Shown in pieces: positions 19,576-27,653 of a DNA stretch of 64,000 nt (the stretch's first letter is position 1; each line of letters begins with the position of its first letter). Under the pieces are notes generated by a model. It did not search any database. It saw only the letters and a program-made list of their open reading frames with translations, and was not told the origin of the DNA. The stretch covers positions 2,728,001 to 2,792,000 of the forward strand of contig NZ_JAUSYH010000001.1 in NCBI RefSeq assembly GCF_030816715.1, written 5' to 3'. Both the position numbers and the translations under genes were made by a program. The DNA comes from Streptomyces achromogenes. GTDB taxonomy: Bacteria > Actinomycetota > Actinomycetes > Streptomycetales > Streptomycetaceae.

Positions 19576-19990
19576 CTAACCCTGTGGATAGAAGGTGACG
19601 TGGGGCCTGGTGGTGTCAAGCGGCCCGGTGAAGATGTCCTGCCGCCGCCCGACGCCTACACTGACGTCGGCCTTCGGCAGCGAACTGGACACAGAGTGCT
19701 TGGTGCGGCTGTTGATTCCCGTGATCACGTAGTCCCAGTCGGACTCGCCGTGCCATCCATCCGGATTCGACGACGATCGCGGCCCCAGTGTCCGGCTACC
19801 GATATCGGCTTCCCGATCCGGTTCGCGGCGTTCTGGATCCGAGCCCTCTCCCCGAGAGATTCGCCAGGTTCGCGCCTGCTCCGGCGGATGGGGCACAGGG
19901 AGTCGAGTTGTGCACAAGTACCGGTGTCCGCCCCGCCAGCACATAGTACGTGTGCGGGCGGGGTCGCCGTCAGCTGCAACTTCGCTGGTC
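19576..19990 (-). pseudogene. Orphan RHS C-terminal toxin tip, frameshifted
   Basis: Reading across frames gives the Hint-domain end HTYYVLAGRTPVLVHNS, then ERARIQNAANRIGKPISV, a GSR motif and SDWDYVITGINSRTKHSVSS, ending LDTTRPHVTFYPQG. GS(R)...DxD-like spacing suggests a nucleotidyltransferase-fold toxin. At least three frameshifts within about 150 bp and the lack of any upstream RHS body make it a decayed, displaced tip. The Hint end nearly equals that of the intact RHS protein at 32 kb. Confidence 0.7.
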
Positions 19991-20046
19991 AGGCTCCGAT
20001 TTGACAGCCGTTCCACGTCCGTGCGTGTGCACTGAAGTCCACCGGT

Positions 20047-20072
20047 GTTGCCGTCACTACTGCCGTCAACGG
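20047..20072. repeat. Left copy of element-end repeat (attL or arm-site)
   Basis: A 26-bp stretch starting GTTGCCGTCACTACTGCC; the same 26-mer with two single-base indels occurs right after the integrase at 30617-30642, same orientation. Each contains two TGCCGTCA units. These are either the attachment-site direct repeats or integrase arm-binding sites. Confidence 0.5.
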
Positions 20073-20112
20073 TCTAGACCACTCAGGGAGTTCTCGGGAT
20101 TTGAGATCCACG

Positions 20113-20349
20113 TCAAGCGGCCTCGTCGTGCGGAGTGAGACTGATGCTCAAGTCGGCTCCAAGGGCACGGGCCAGGCGGCGCAGCATCGGAAGGGTGGGC
20201 ACCGTTCCGCCGGCTTCGAAGCGGGAGATCTGTGGCTGTTTCATCCCGCACCGCTCAGCCAGCTCGGCCTGGGACAGCCCGAGCTCGGTGCGCCGGTCGT
20301 GGACGAGTCTGCCCAGCTCGCGGGCGAGTGCTGTGGAGGCGTCATGCAT
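20113..20349 (-). CDS. XRE-family DNA-binding protein
   Basis: 78 residues, nearly all helix-turn-helix: LGLSQAELAERCGMKQPQISRFEAGGTVPTLPMLRRLARAL. It resembles HigA-type antitoxins. It lies 14 bp after another XRE gene that follows a RelE-like toxin, so it is the third gene of a toxin-antitoxin operon. Confidence 0.82.
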   Translation of the reverse strand: MHDASTALARELGRLVHDRRTELGLSQAELAERCGMKQPQISRFEAGGTVPTLPMLRRLARALGADLSISLTPHDEAA

Positions 20350-20363
20350 GGCTCCTCCCGGGT

Positions 20364-20702
20364 TCAGGCGGCCGGGGCAACGATAGTGACAGTGGGCTCA
20401 TCCCCAGGGGCGAGGTGCATGTCGACGGTGAGGTCCAAGGCCCGGGCCAGGCGCATGATGACAGCGATGGGCGGCAGTTCGGTGGCGGTCTCGATGCCTT
20501 CGATCTCGTCGGTGGTGGTGTGCAGGCGCTCGGCCAGATCGGCCTCGCTCAGACCGAGTTGCTTGCGCCGGTCGTAGACGGCTTTGCCCAGCGTCATGGC
20601 CAGGCTGGCTTCTTCGTAGACGCGGTCATACTCGGGGTCGGCGTCGAGGTGTTCACCGATCAGCTGGCGGTGGCGGCGGGTCCTCCATTCGCTGTGGTTC
20701 AT
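20364..20702 (-). CDS. XRE-family antitoxin
   Basis: 112 residues. A helical N-terminus (YDRVYEEASLAMTLGKAVYD) precedes an XRE domain (LGLSEADLAERLHTTTDEIEGIETATELPPIAVIMRLARAL). Its ATG overlaps the stop of the RelE-like gene by 4 bp (ATGA), which makes it the cognate antitoxin in HigBA-like toxin-first order. Confidence 0.85.
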   Translation of the reverse strand: MNHSEWRTRRHRQLIGEHLDADPEYDRVYEEASLAMTLGKAVYDRRKQLGLSEADLAERLHTTTDEIEGIETATELPPIAVIMRLARALDLTVDMHLAPGDEPTVTIVAPAA

Positions 20703-21082
20703 CGGTTCTCCTTGAGGTCGCGGCTGTAGAGGTCGTGTTCGGCGGCTGCCTGGTGCTCGGCTTCGCACAGCCGTTGAGCGGCGTGCGCGCGGTCCACTTC
20801 GGCCTGCTCGCGCATCTTGGTCTTGCGGAACACGGTGAGCAGCACGACGCGACGGTCGGGTGCGAGCCAGTAGGTAATGCGCTGGTGAGCATCGCCGAGG
20901 CGGAAGCGCAGCTCGCGGAGCTTGCCGCCCAGGTGGCGGGAGTGCGGTTCGTCGAGCGTGGTGGGCTGCTCGGCGAGCAGGTCGGCGACGCGTTCGGCCT
21001 GCTTGTAATGATGGGCGGGAATGTTCTCCAGCCACAGCCGCACCTCCGGCTCGATCTCGATCGAGTACCGCCCGCTGTCCAT
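20699..21082 (-). CDS. RelE/HigB-like toxin
   Basis: 127 residues. IEIEPEVRLWLENIPAHHYKQAERVADLL, RHLGGKLRELRFRLGDAHQRITYWLAPDRRVVLLTVFRKTKM is the phage-Gp49/HigB pattern of the RelE superfamily, with conserved arginines in the strand region. These enzymes cleave ribosome-bound mRNA. Start ATG 21082 chosen; a GTG seven codons upstream is possible. Maintenance of the integrated element is the likely role. Confidence 0.85.
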   Translation of the reverse strand: MDSGRYSIEIEPEVRLWLENIPAHHYKQAERVADLLAEQPTTLDEPHSRHLGGKLRELRFRLGDAHQRITYWLAPDRRVVLLTVFRKTKMREQAEVDRAHAAQRLCEAEHQAAAEHDLYSRDLKENR

Positions 21083-21728
21083 AGCACCGATGATATATGG
21101 CACGGGGTGCGAGAGCGCGACTTCGTAGCTCAGGTCGTGTGCCGTCGCCACAACCGCGGCCACTCCAGCGTCGCTCACCCCCCATACTCCCCCCTTCGTC
21201 CTGATGCCACGGCGCCGCCGCGAACCAGCGGCAACCGGCCGAGGCGGCGCAGGGCCGGCTTCTTTCGACAGGATCGGGCCCGAGCGGAGAGGCAGCGTGC
21301 GGCCGGGCCGGCGCGTCGCCCAGTCTCGCGGCGCGGGGACCGGGGCGGGAGGGGGCGGCCTGCGACGGGCGGCCGGGAGCTTCGCTCCCCGCCGGAGGCG
21401 ACGCCAGCCACCGCCCTCGGTGGGTCCGGCTACGGGCGTGAGGGTCGGCCCCTTGGTCGGCCCTTGCCTGCGATCCGGCCGTAGGACGGTCGTAGGCGAC
21501 AACTTGCTGTGCGACACGCAAGGCCTCACGCCCACAACTCGCTCCCGGCGGCACCAGGTTGAGCCCCGCTCACGCCCGGGACCGGCCGCCCGCCGACACT
21601 CGGCACGAGCGTCGACTGCTCGCCCGACGGTGGGCCGGTCGGCGACGTTCGGCCAGCTCAGACGGACGGGGCCCGCCTTGAACCTCGTAGAGAAAATCTG
21701 AACGCACACTCCCGGACCGCCCTTGTCC
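21083..21728. other. Non-coding or decayed stretch of the conjugative element
   Basis: About 650 bp with no supported gene: open frames exist on both strands but have no recognisable domain and are rich in Arg/Pro/Gly as random high-GC frames are. A small stem with arms GGGAGC/GCTCCC at 21388-21400 is present. The right edge is the IS481 terminus. Confidence 0.45.
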
Positions 21729-23707
21729 GGTCCCGGGAGATGCTTGACACTTCGGTCCCAGCTGATGGTTGACAGTGGCCGTGATCGGCTTTTCTGTGCA
21801 CGTCGTTGCGGCGTGTGGCAGGAGGCCGGGATTGGCGCTGGTGGAGTTGTCGGTTGTCGAGCAGAGATACCGGGCGGTCCTGGCCGTGCTGGCGGGTGCG
21901 ACCGTGACCGAGGTGGCCGCTCAGCTGGGGGTCTCGCGGCAGACGGTGAGCGGGTGGAAGTCGAGGTATGCGGCCGCGGGCCTGGCAGGTCTGGCAGACC
22001 GGTCACGTAGGCCGGCGTCGTGTCCGCATCAGGCGTCCGCCGAGGTGGAAGCGGCCGTGTGTGAGCTGCGGCGCAAGCACCCTCGGTGGGGTCCGCGGCG
22101 GATCGCTCATGTGCTGGAGCGGTCCGGGACGGTGGCGCCGGTGCCGTCGCGGATGACCGTGTATCGGATCCTGGTCCGTCATGGGCTGGTCGAGCCGGGG
22201 GTCCGGCGGCGGAAGCGGTCGGATTACAAGCGCTGGCAGCGCGACCGTGCGATGCAGCTGTGGCAGATGGACATCGTCGGCGGGGTGATGCTGGTCAACA
22301 CGGTCACTGGCGAGCTGACCGAGGCGAAGATCGTGACCGGCGTGGACGATCATTCCCGGTACTGCGTGATCGCGTCGGTGGTCGAGCGGGCGACCGGACG
22401 GGCGGTCTGCGCGGCCTTTGCCCGGGCCCTGCAGGCGTTCGGGGTGCCGGAAGAGGTGCTCACGGACAACGGCAAGCAGTTCACGGACCGGTTCGGTCAC
22501 GGTGGTGAGGTGTTGTTCGACCGGATCTGCCGGGAGAACGGGATCGCGCACCGGCTGACCCAGCCGGCGTCGCCGACCACGACGGGCAAGGTCGAGCGGT
22601 TCCACCAGACCCTGCGGCGTGAACTCCTCGACGACTGCGGTCCGTTCGAGAGCATCGAGCAGGCTCAGGCGGCACTGGACGAGTGGGTGCAGGAGTACAA
22701 CTCGGTGCGGCCGCATCAGGCGCTGGACATGCAGTCGCCGGGCGACCGGTTCATGCCGGTCCCCGAGCAGGAACGGGATGTGCTGGGCCTGAAGATCCCC
22801 GGGGTGCTCTCCCTGGTGCCGCAGCAGCGGACGGCTCGCGCTGCGGTGCCGGATCCGGTCGGGGCGGTGCCTGCCCCTGCCCCTCCGCCTGAGCCGGTCC
22901 CGGCCGTGGTGCAGGTGGACGAGGGCGGCCCGGTGGAGTTCGAGCGGGTGGTGCCTGCGAGTGGGAATCTGCAGGTCGCGGGCAAGCAGTTCTGGCTCGG
23001 TCCGGCCCGTTCGGGGTTGACGGTGACGTTCTGGGCGGACACTTCGGTGATCCATCTGCTGATCGCCGGGACGCGGATCAAGAGCGTGCGTTCGCACCTG
23101 TCGGTGGCGGATCTCGCGCAGCTGGCCGCCCGGTGTGGACGTGCGGCCGGTCCGCCGCCGCTGCCTGCCGGGGACGGGGCCGCGTTCGAGGTGGACCGGG
23201 TGGTGAACAACAGCGGCCTGGTGGGCCTGGCCGGGCATCAGGTGCTGGCGGCGGAGATCCTGGGCGGCCGTGCGGTGGGTATCCGGATCGACGATGAGAC
23301 GCTGTCGTTCTTCGATCCGGCCTCGCGGGAGCTGCTGCGGGTGCGGCCCAACCCGCTGACCAGCGAGGAAGTCAGACGGCTGCGGGGTCTGCGTCCGGCC
23401 GGTCCGCCGCCGCGGCCGCGCGTGGAGCCGGTCAGCGTGCAGCGGCGGATCAGCGCGGTAGGCACCGTCATGGTCTGCCGGCAGACCATCCCGCTCGGCC
23501 GCCCCTATGCCGGTCAGACCGTGACCGTGCACGTGTCGGACACGACGATCACGGTCGAGCTGGACGGCCAGATCCGCGTGATCCGCCGCACGACCGATGT
23601 CCCGGTCCGTAACGTGAAAGCGAACAAGCCCCACGGGGCTTCCCACGTTTCCTAGGCCTACCGTCAAGCCTCAGGTGGGACCAGAACGTCGTGCATCAGC
23701 TGGGACC
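21729..23707 (+). mobile_element. IS481-type insertion sequence with two-module ends
   Basis: Each end carries two tandem copies of a module of the form GGTCCC-N8-TTGAC. Left modules begin at 21729 and 21754, right modules (inverted) at 23707 and 23682, each pair spaced by 25 bp. GGTCCCAGCTGATG is identical in the left inner and right outer module. The outer limits may extend a few bases further; no target duplication was identified. Confidence 0.7.
21832..23655 (+). CDS. IS481-family transposase with long C-terminal extension
   Basis: 607 residues. N-terminal HTH (VTEVAAQLGVSRQTVSGWKSRYAAAG), HTH-like 21 region, then rve/DDE integrase core with D147 (WQMDIVGG), D212 (VLTDNGKQF) and E255 (GKVERFHQTLR). 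After residue 330 a 270-residue extension follows with beta-rich repeats (FWLGPARSGLTVTFWADT, TIPLGRPYAGQTVTVHVSDT). TTG at 21832 is chosen since AGGAGG stands exactly 6 nt upstream; an earlier TTG/GTG in frame lies inside the terminal repeats. It appears intact. Confidence 0.88.
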   Translation: MALVELSVVEQRYRAVLAVLAGATVTEVAAQLGVSRQTVSGWKSRYAAAGLAGLADRSRRPASCPHQASAEVEAAVCELRRKHPRWGPRRIAHVLERSGTVAPVPSRMTVYRILVRHGLVEPGVRRRKRSDYKRWQRDRAMQLWQMDIVGGVMLVNTVTGELTEAKIVTGVDDHSRYCVIASVVERATGRAVCAAFARALQAFGVPEEVLTDNGKQFTDRFGHGGEVLFDRICRENGIAHRLTQPASPTTTGKVERFHQTLRRELLDDCGPFESIEQAQAALDEWVQEYNSVRPHQALDMQSPGDRFMPVPEQERDVLGLKIPGVLSLVPQQRTARAAVPDPVGAVPAPAPPPEPVPAVVQVDEGGPVEFERVVPASGNLQVAGKQFWLGPARSGLTVTFWADTSVIHLLIAGTRIKSVRSHLSVADLAQLAARCGRAAGPPPLPAGDGAAFEVDRVVNNSGLVGLAGHQVLAAEILGGRAVGIRIDDETLSFFDPASRELLRVRPNPLTSEEVRRLRGLRPAGPPPRPRVEPVSVQRRISAVGTVMVCRQTIPLGRPYAGQTVTVHVSDTTITVELDGQIRVIRRTTDVPVRNVKANKPHGASHVS

Positions 23708-23755
23708 CGACAACCCTGCGCTGCGTCTTCTGCTGCTCCGTCTGGTGCGGCTGGT

Positions 23756-24634
23756 TCAGCGCCGGCGTCTGCCTTCGTTCAGCCGGTCGTGCAGGCGCTG
23801 GACGCTGGCGGCCTGTTCTTCAGGCGTGTAGTTGCCACTGAGGCGCTTGCGTTGCTCCATGACGGCGCGCATGGCGTCACGGTGGGCGGTAGCGGCTTCG
23901 AACTCGGTGCTGGCCTTGGTGAACCGCTCCTCGGCGGCGGCGAGTTCGGCGGCCACCTCGTCATCGCTCTTTCCGCTGAGCCGTACCGCTTCCTCGTCCG
24001 CTCGACGCTGCGCCGCCATTTCCTCCAGCCCCTCGTTGTAGCGCTTGAGGAACTGATCGCGCGGGCTGAGCTGTCGGACGAAGACCCCCCGGCCCTGCAC
24101 GGAGTAGATCAGCCCCTCCTCCTTGAGGACCCGCAGGGCGTTCTGCGCGGTGGAGTTGGCGATGCCGTAATGGGCTTGCAGGTCGCGGGCGGAGGGGAGC
24201 TTGGCCCCAGGTGCGAGCCGGCCGTCCTGGATCTGCTTGCGGAGCGCGTCCGCGGTCCGCACGTACGGGGGTCGGGGATCGTCAGCGGGGCTGTCGGCGG
24301 TCTGCCAACCGCGCCGGAGGTCACCGAGACCGGTGTACTCAGGATCGGACTCGCCCAGATCGACTTCGTCTTCCTCTGCTTCGGTGGTCACCATCGGCTT
24401 CGGCGCGCGTACGTAGCTGCCCCGGCCGAGGACGGAGTAGATCAGCCCCTCCTCCTTGAGGACCCGCAGGGCGTTTTGGACCGTGGAGCTGGCGATGCCG
24501 AAGCGTCGTTGCAGCTCGCGCGCGGCGGGGAGCCGTTCACCTGGGCGCAGCTCGCCGTCGTGGATGGCGGTGCGCAGGACGTCGGCGGCCTGGACGTACG
24601 GCGGCCGGGGGTCCTCTCCCAGGGGCAGCTTCAT
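23756..24634 (-). CDS. GntR-family regulator with two winged-helix domains
   Basis: 292 residues. Two GntR DNA-binding domains occur in tandem: residues about 9-75 (PPYVQAADVLRTAIHDGEL, LKEEGLIYSVLGRGSYV) and about 125-190 (PPYVRTADALRKQIQDGRL, LKEEGLIYSVQGRGVFV). A coiled-coil-rich tail follows (EEVAAELAAAEERF type). More than 40 bp of DNA in the two halves is identical (near 24102-24143 and 24434-24475), so the duplication is recent. Position suits the KorSA-like repressor of pSAM2-type elements. A 20-bp palindrome lies 60 bp upstream. Confidence 0.85.
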   Translation of the reverse strand: MKLPLGEDPRPPYVQAADVLRTAIHDGELRPGERLPAARELQRRFGIASSTVQNALRVLKEEGLIYSVLGRGSYVRAPKPMVTTEAEEDEVDLGESDPEYTGLGDLRRGWQTADSPADDPRPPYVRTADALRKQIQDGRLAPGAKLPSARDLQAHYGIANSTAQNALRVLKEEGLIYSVQGRGVFVRQLSPRDQFLKRYNEGLEEMAAQRRADEEAVRLSGKSDDEVAAELAAAEERFTKASTEFEAATAHRDAMRAVMEQRKRLSGNYTPEEQAASVQRLHDRLNEGRRRR

Positions 24635-24693
24635 GGCACGAGGGTAGCGGCGTCGGCACTCGCGGCACACCCGGGCGTCCTCGGCGTTCCAGA

Positions 24694-24713
24694 CGTATCG
24701 CTGTAGCGATACG
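24694..24713. promoter_or_regulatory. 20-bp perfect palindrome, candidate GntR operator
   Basis: CGTATCGCT-GT-AGCGATACG, between the divergent GntR gene and the transfer operon. A second repeat GAGTCG-N6-CGACTC lies at about 24760-24777. Well placed to repress both directions. Confidence 0.65.
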
Positions 24714-24798
24714 AATCGAGTGTTGCGGGTGTAGCGAGTGTGCCGCTATGGTCATGGCGAGTCGATCAAGCGACTCCATCGAACGAGGATGTGATGGC

Positions 24799-25152
24799 AT
24801 GGCCATGACTCGAATCCGTGTTGCCCTGCTGCCGTCGGCGGTGTGCATCGCGGGCACCGAGCCGGTGCTGAAGATCAAGGACCAGCAGACCGGGGAGGTC
24901 GCCACCGACCGGGAGACCGGCGCGTCGCTGTACACGGTGACCGTGATGCTCATGGAGGACGGCCGCGCCGAAGTCCTGAAGATCACCGTTCCGGAGACGG
25001 GCCTGGCGGCCGGGCTCAAGCCGGGGGCGATGGTGCGGCCTGTGGAGCTGTTCGCCACCCCGTGGGCGCGGATCTTCAATGGTCAGCTCTCCGACGGTGT
25101 CGCCTACCGTGCTGCTCGCCTGGAGCTGGTGACGGTGGAGGCGAACCAGTGA
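24799..25152 (+). CDS. SCO3933-type regulatory protein
   Basis: 117 residues. The pattern DQQTGEVATDRETGASLYTVTVMLMEDGRAEVLKITVPETG and LFATPWARIF matches a family found at this spot in many Streptomyces conjugative elements (family name recalled from SCO3933); its role is thought to be regulatory, but no mechanism is known to me. GAGG lies 10 nt before the ATG 24799; ATG 24805 is an alternative. First gene of the rightward transfer operon. Confidence 0.75.
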   Translation: MAMTRIRVALLPSAVCIAGTEPVLKIKDQQTGEVATDRETGASLYTVTVMLMEDGRAEVLKITVPETGLAAGLKPGAMVRPVELFATPWARIFNGQLSDGVAYRAARLELVTVEANQ

Positions 25153-25337
25153 CCCGCTTCGAACGCCACCTGTCGGAGCGGGAGTTGTACCCGCTCCGGC
25201 CCCTGCCGGGGACCGAGGGCAAGGCCACCTTCGCCGTCTCGGCTGCCGTGCTCGATCTGCTCGGCCTGGACCCGGAACAGGCGGCCCACCTCGACCTGGC
25301 CCACGCCCTGCGCCTGATACGCGAAGAGGGGGCCTGA
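25149..25337 (+). CDS. Small conserved element protein
   Basis: 62 residues, acidic and helical (FAVSAAVLDLLGLDPEQAAHLDLAHALRL). GTG start overlaps the preceding stop (GTGA), and its stop is 1 bp before the TraB-like start, so it is co-translated. Small proteins of this type accompany the transfer gene in related elements; function unknown. Confidence 0.7.
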   Translation: MTRFERHLSERELYPLRPLPGTEGKATFAVSAAVLDLLGLDPEQAAHLDLAHALRLIREEGA

Positions 25338-25338
25338 C

Positions 25339-26730
25339 GTGGAAGCCGTCACGGGATACGCGTCGTACGTGCTGCCGATCGCTACGGCGCTCATCGGTGT
25401 GTGGCTGGTGTGGACGGTGGTGCGCTACGTACGGGCCGACCGGCGCACGCGGGTCAGCATGCGGCAGGCCGTCCGGGTCCGCTGGGGCTGGGTACGGCTC
25501 GCGCGGATGGCGGGACTGACGGTCACCGACAAGACACCGAGCCTGCTCTCGCAGATCACCGCCCAGAAGGACAGTCCCCCGCCCGCTCCCCGGGTGCTGA
25601 CTCCGAAGATCAAGGTCAAGCCCGACCAGTTCGGGGTGATCGTGCGGGCCCGGACGCTGCCGCAGGTCGGGCTGGAGGAGTACCAGAAGTCGGCGCGGTT
25701 CCTGGCCGATGCCTGGCGGTGCACGCGGGTGTCCGTGCTGCCGGACGGCCCCGGCAAGGTGGTGATCCGGGGCGTGCGCTCCGACCCGCTGACCACGCCG
25801 ACCACCCACCGGCCCACCGGCCGACCACTCACGGACCTGACGCGCTGGGAGCTGGGCGTGGACGAGTACGCCGCCCGGGTGTGCGTGTCCCTGGCGAACG
25901 TGCCCGGTGTGACGGTGGCCGGCGTCCCGGGTGCGGGCAAGACCTCGGGGGTCAACAAGTTCGTCTGCGACTTCGCACCGTCGGCCGCCGTGCAGATCGC
26001 AGCTGCGGACGGGAAGGTGTCGCGGGCATCGGAGGGCGACTACGCCGACCTGGTCAAGCGGATGTTCGCGTTCTGCGGCGACGACCTCGACGAAGCGAAC
26101 GCACTGTTCAAGCGCCTGGTGGAGCTGCGCAAGCGGCGCTCGGCGACCATCCGCGACGTGCTGGGCGTCAAGAACATGTGGCACGTCGGACCCTCCCCTG
26201 AGTGGCCGCTCACGGTCCTGATCATCGATGAGGCGCACACGTACTTCCGCGAGTACAAGGGCAGCGACGCCGAGACGAAACGTTTGGCCGCGTTGACGGC
26301 GGAGAACGCCCGACTGGTGGAGGACCTGGTCAAGAAGGGCCGCAGCGTCGGCATCCTGGTGATCCTGATCAGCCAGAAGACCACCGGTGTTGCCATCCCC
26401 ACCTTCATCCGCGACGTGTGCCCCATCGGACTCTCCTTCGCACAGAAGACCGTCGAAGCCGCGGTCGCCGCACTCGGCGAGGACATCCGCAACTGGCCCG
26501 ATTCCAGCCCGGTGACCTTGCAGGACCCCGCCTACGTCGGCGTCGCGGTGATGGCGATGCAGGGCCGCCCGGGCTACACCCGCATCCGCACCCCCTACGT
26601 CTCCGACGCCGACGCCGCCCGCGTCGCGGACGCCACTTCGCACCTGACCGCCGACCCGGACCTGTGCCTGGACGCTCTCCTCCGTACGACCGGCCGGACG
26701 GCACCGCCCACACCCTCGCTCACCAAGTGA
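25339..26730 (+). CDS. FtsK/SpoIIIE (TraB-like) DNA transfer ATPase
   Basis: 463 residues. An N-terminal membrane helix (YVLPIATALIGVWLVWTVV), then a RecA-like motor with Walker A AGVPGAGKTSG (about 194-204) and Walker B VLIIDEAHTYF. In pSAM2-type elements this hexameric pump moves double-stranded DNA between hyphal compartments. GTG start at 25339, 1 bp after the previous stop. The gamma DNA-recognition domain of larger TraB proteins is not evident at the C-terminus. Confidence 0.9.
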   Translation: MEAVTGYASYVLPIATALIGVWLVWTVVRYVRADRRTRVSMRQAVRVRWGWVRLARMAGLTVTDKTPSLLSQITAQKDSPPPAPRVLTPKIKVKPDQFGVIVRARTLPQVGLEEYQKSARFLADAWRCTRVSVLPDGPGKVVIRGVRSDPLTTPTTHRPTGRPLTDLTRWELGVDEYAARVCVSLANVPGVTVAGVPGAGKTSGVNKFVCDFAPSAAVQIAAADGKVSRASEGDYADLVKRMFAFCGDDLDEANALFKRLVELRKRRSATIRDVLGVKNMWHVGPSPEWPLTVLIIDEAHTYFREYKGSDAETKRLAALTAENARLVEDLVKKGRSVGILVILISQKTTGVAIPTFIRDVCPIGLSFAQKTVEAAVAALGEDIRNWPDSSPVTLQDPAYVGVAVMAMQGRPGYTRIRTPYVSDADAARVADATSHLTADPDLCLDALLRTTGRTAPPTPSLTK

Positions 26731-26766
26731 TCCCGAAACGCCCACGCCAGAAAGGAGGTTGAGATC

Positions 26767-27501
26767 ATGGCGGAGGAACGGTTCACCCGGCGCACCGTGA
26801 CCGTGGTCATGGCAGTCATCGCGGCCCTGGCCTTCGTCTTCTCCTTCGGCAACGTCTGGGCGCTCGCCCTACGCCTCGGCGTCCCGCGTCCGATCGCGCC
26901 GCTCATCGCCCCCATGGTGGATCTGTCCGTCGTCGGACTCCTGGTCGCACTGCGCTTCCTGGCCCTGCGCGGCGCACCCAAGGCGGAGCTGCGGGCCGGC
27001 ACCCGGCTGCTGCACCTGTGCGGACTGCTCACCCTCGCCCTGAACACCGCCGAACCCCTGCTGACCGGACGCTACGGCCGCGCCTGCCTGGACACCGTCG
27101 CCCCGCTCCTGCTCCTCGGCTGGGGCCACGTCGGCCCCGCCTTTCTCGCCCAGTTCCACACACCCATCGTCCCCGCCCCGCACCCGGAGGAAATTGCCGC
27201 TCCTCTCTCCGAGCCGGTGCCCGACGAGGCATCCGCACCCGAATCAGCACCCACGGTCCCCGTCCCGGTCACCGCGGCCTCGCCGGTCGAAGATCCGAAG
27301 CCCATCCCAGCTCCGACCGCCATCTCCAAGACAGCCCACTCCGCCTCCGGCCCGGCGCTGCCGGCGGCCCTGCTGAACGCGGCCCGGCGCATCGCGGACA
27401 CCCACCGTGCCGAGCACGAAGCGCCGATCACAGCGGCCCAGTTGGGGATTCGCATGGGCATCGCCCTGCCGGTGGCCACCGCCGCACTCGCTCAGCTCTG
27501 A
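26767..27501 (+). CDS. DUF2637/Spd-like membrane protein
   Basis: 244 residues. About four membrane helices in the first half (VTVVMAVIAALAFVFSFGNVW, PLIAPMVDLSVVGLLVALRFLAL, LLHLCGLLTLALNTAEPLL, APLLLLGWGHVGPAFL) and a Pro/Ala-rich cytoplasmic half ending in a helical DNA-binding-like segment. Such proteins follow tra genes in Streptomyces plasmids and help intramycelial spread. AGGAGG precedes the start (about 26752). Confidence 0.85.
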   Translation: MAEERFTRRTVTVVMAVIAALAFVFSFGNVWALALRLGVPRPIAPLIAPMVDLSVVGLLVALRFLALRGAPKAELRAGTRLLHLCGLLTLALNTAEPLLTGRYGRACLDTVAPLLLLGWGHVGPAFLAQFHTPIVPAPHPEEIAAPLSEPVPDEASAPESAPTVPVPVTAASPVEDPKPIPAPTAISKTAHSASGPALPAALLNAARRIADTHRAEHEAPITAAQLGIRMGIALPVATAALAQL

Positions 27502-27571
27502 GCCCCGGCCCTCATCGGCCGCATCCCCCTCGCTCAACCCCACGCCCACCCGCTGGGCCTGGTTCGTCATG

Positions 27572-27621
27572 CCCCGAGCAGCACCAACATGCCTTGCCGA
27601 CTGGCCGGTTGCTGCTCGGGG
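27572..27621 (+). promoter_or_regulatory. 12-bp stem-loop between spd and rep
   Basis: CCCCGAGCAGCA (27572-27583) pairs perfectly with TGCTGCTCGGGG (27610-27621), loop 26 nt. It ends 32 nt before the rep start and could terminate or attenuate rep transcription. Confidence 0.5.
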
Positions 27622-27653
27622 GCTACCCACCCGACAGAAGGGACACGCCTCAA

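Noticed and set aside
21083-21728. Large open frames between the toxin gene and the IS481 element
   Set aside because: They extend real genes backwards through their starts or are random high-GC frames without any domain or ribosome-binding site.
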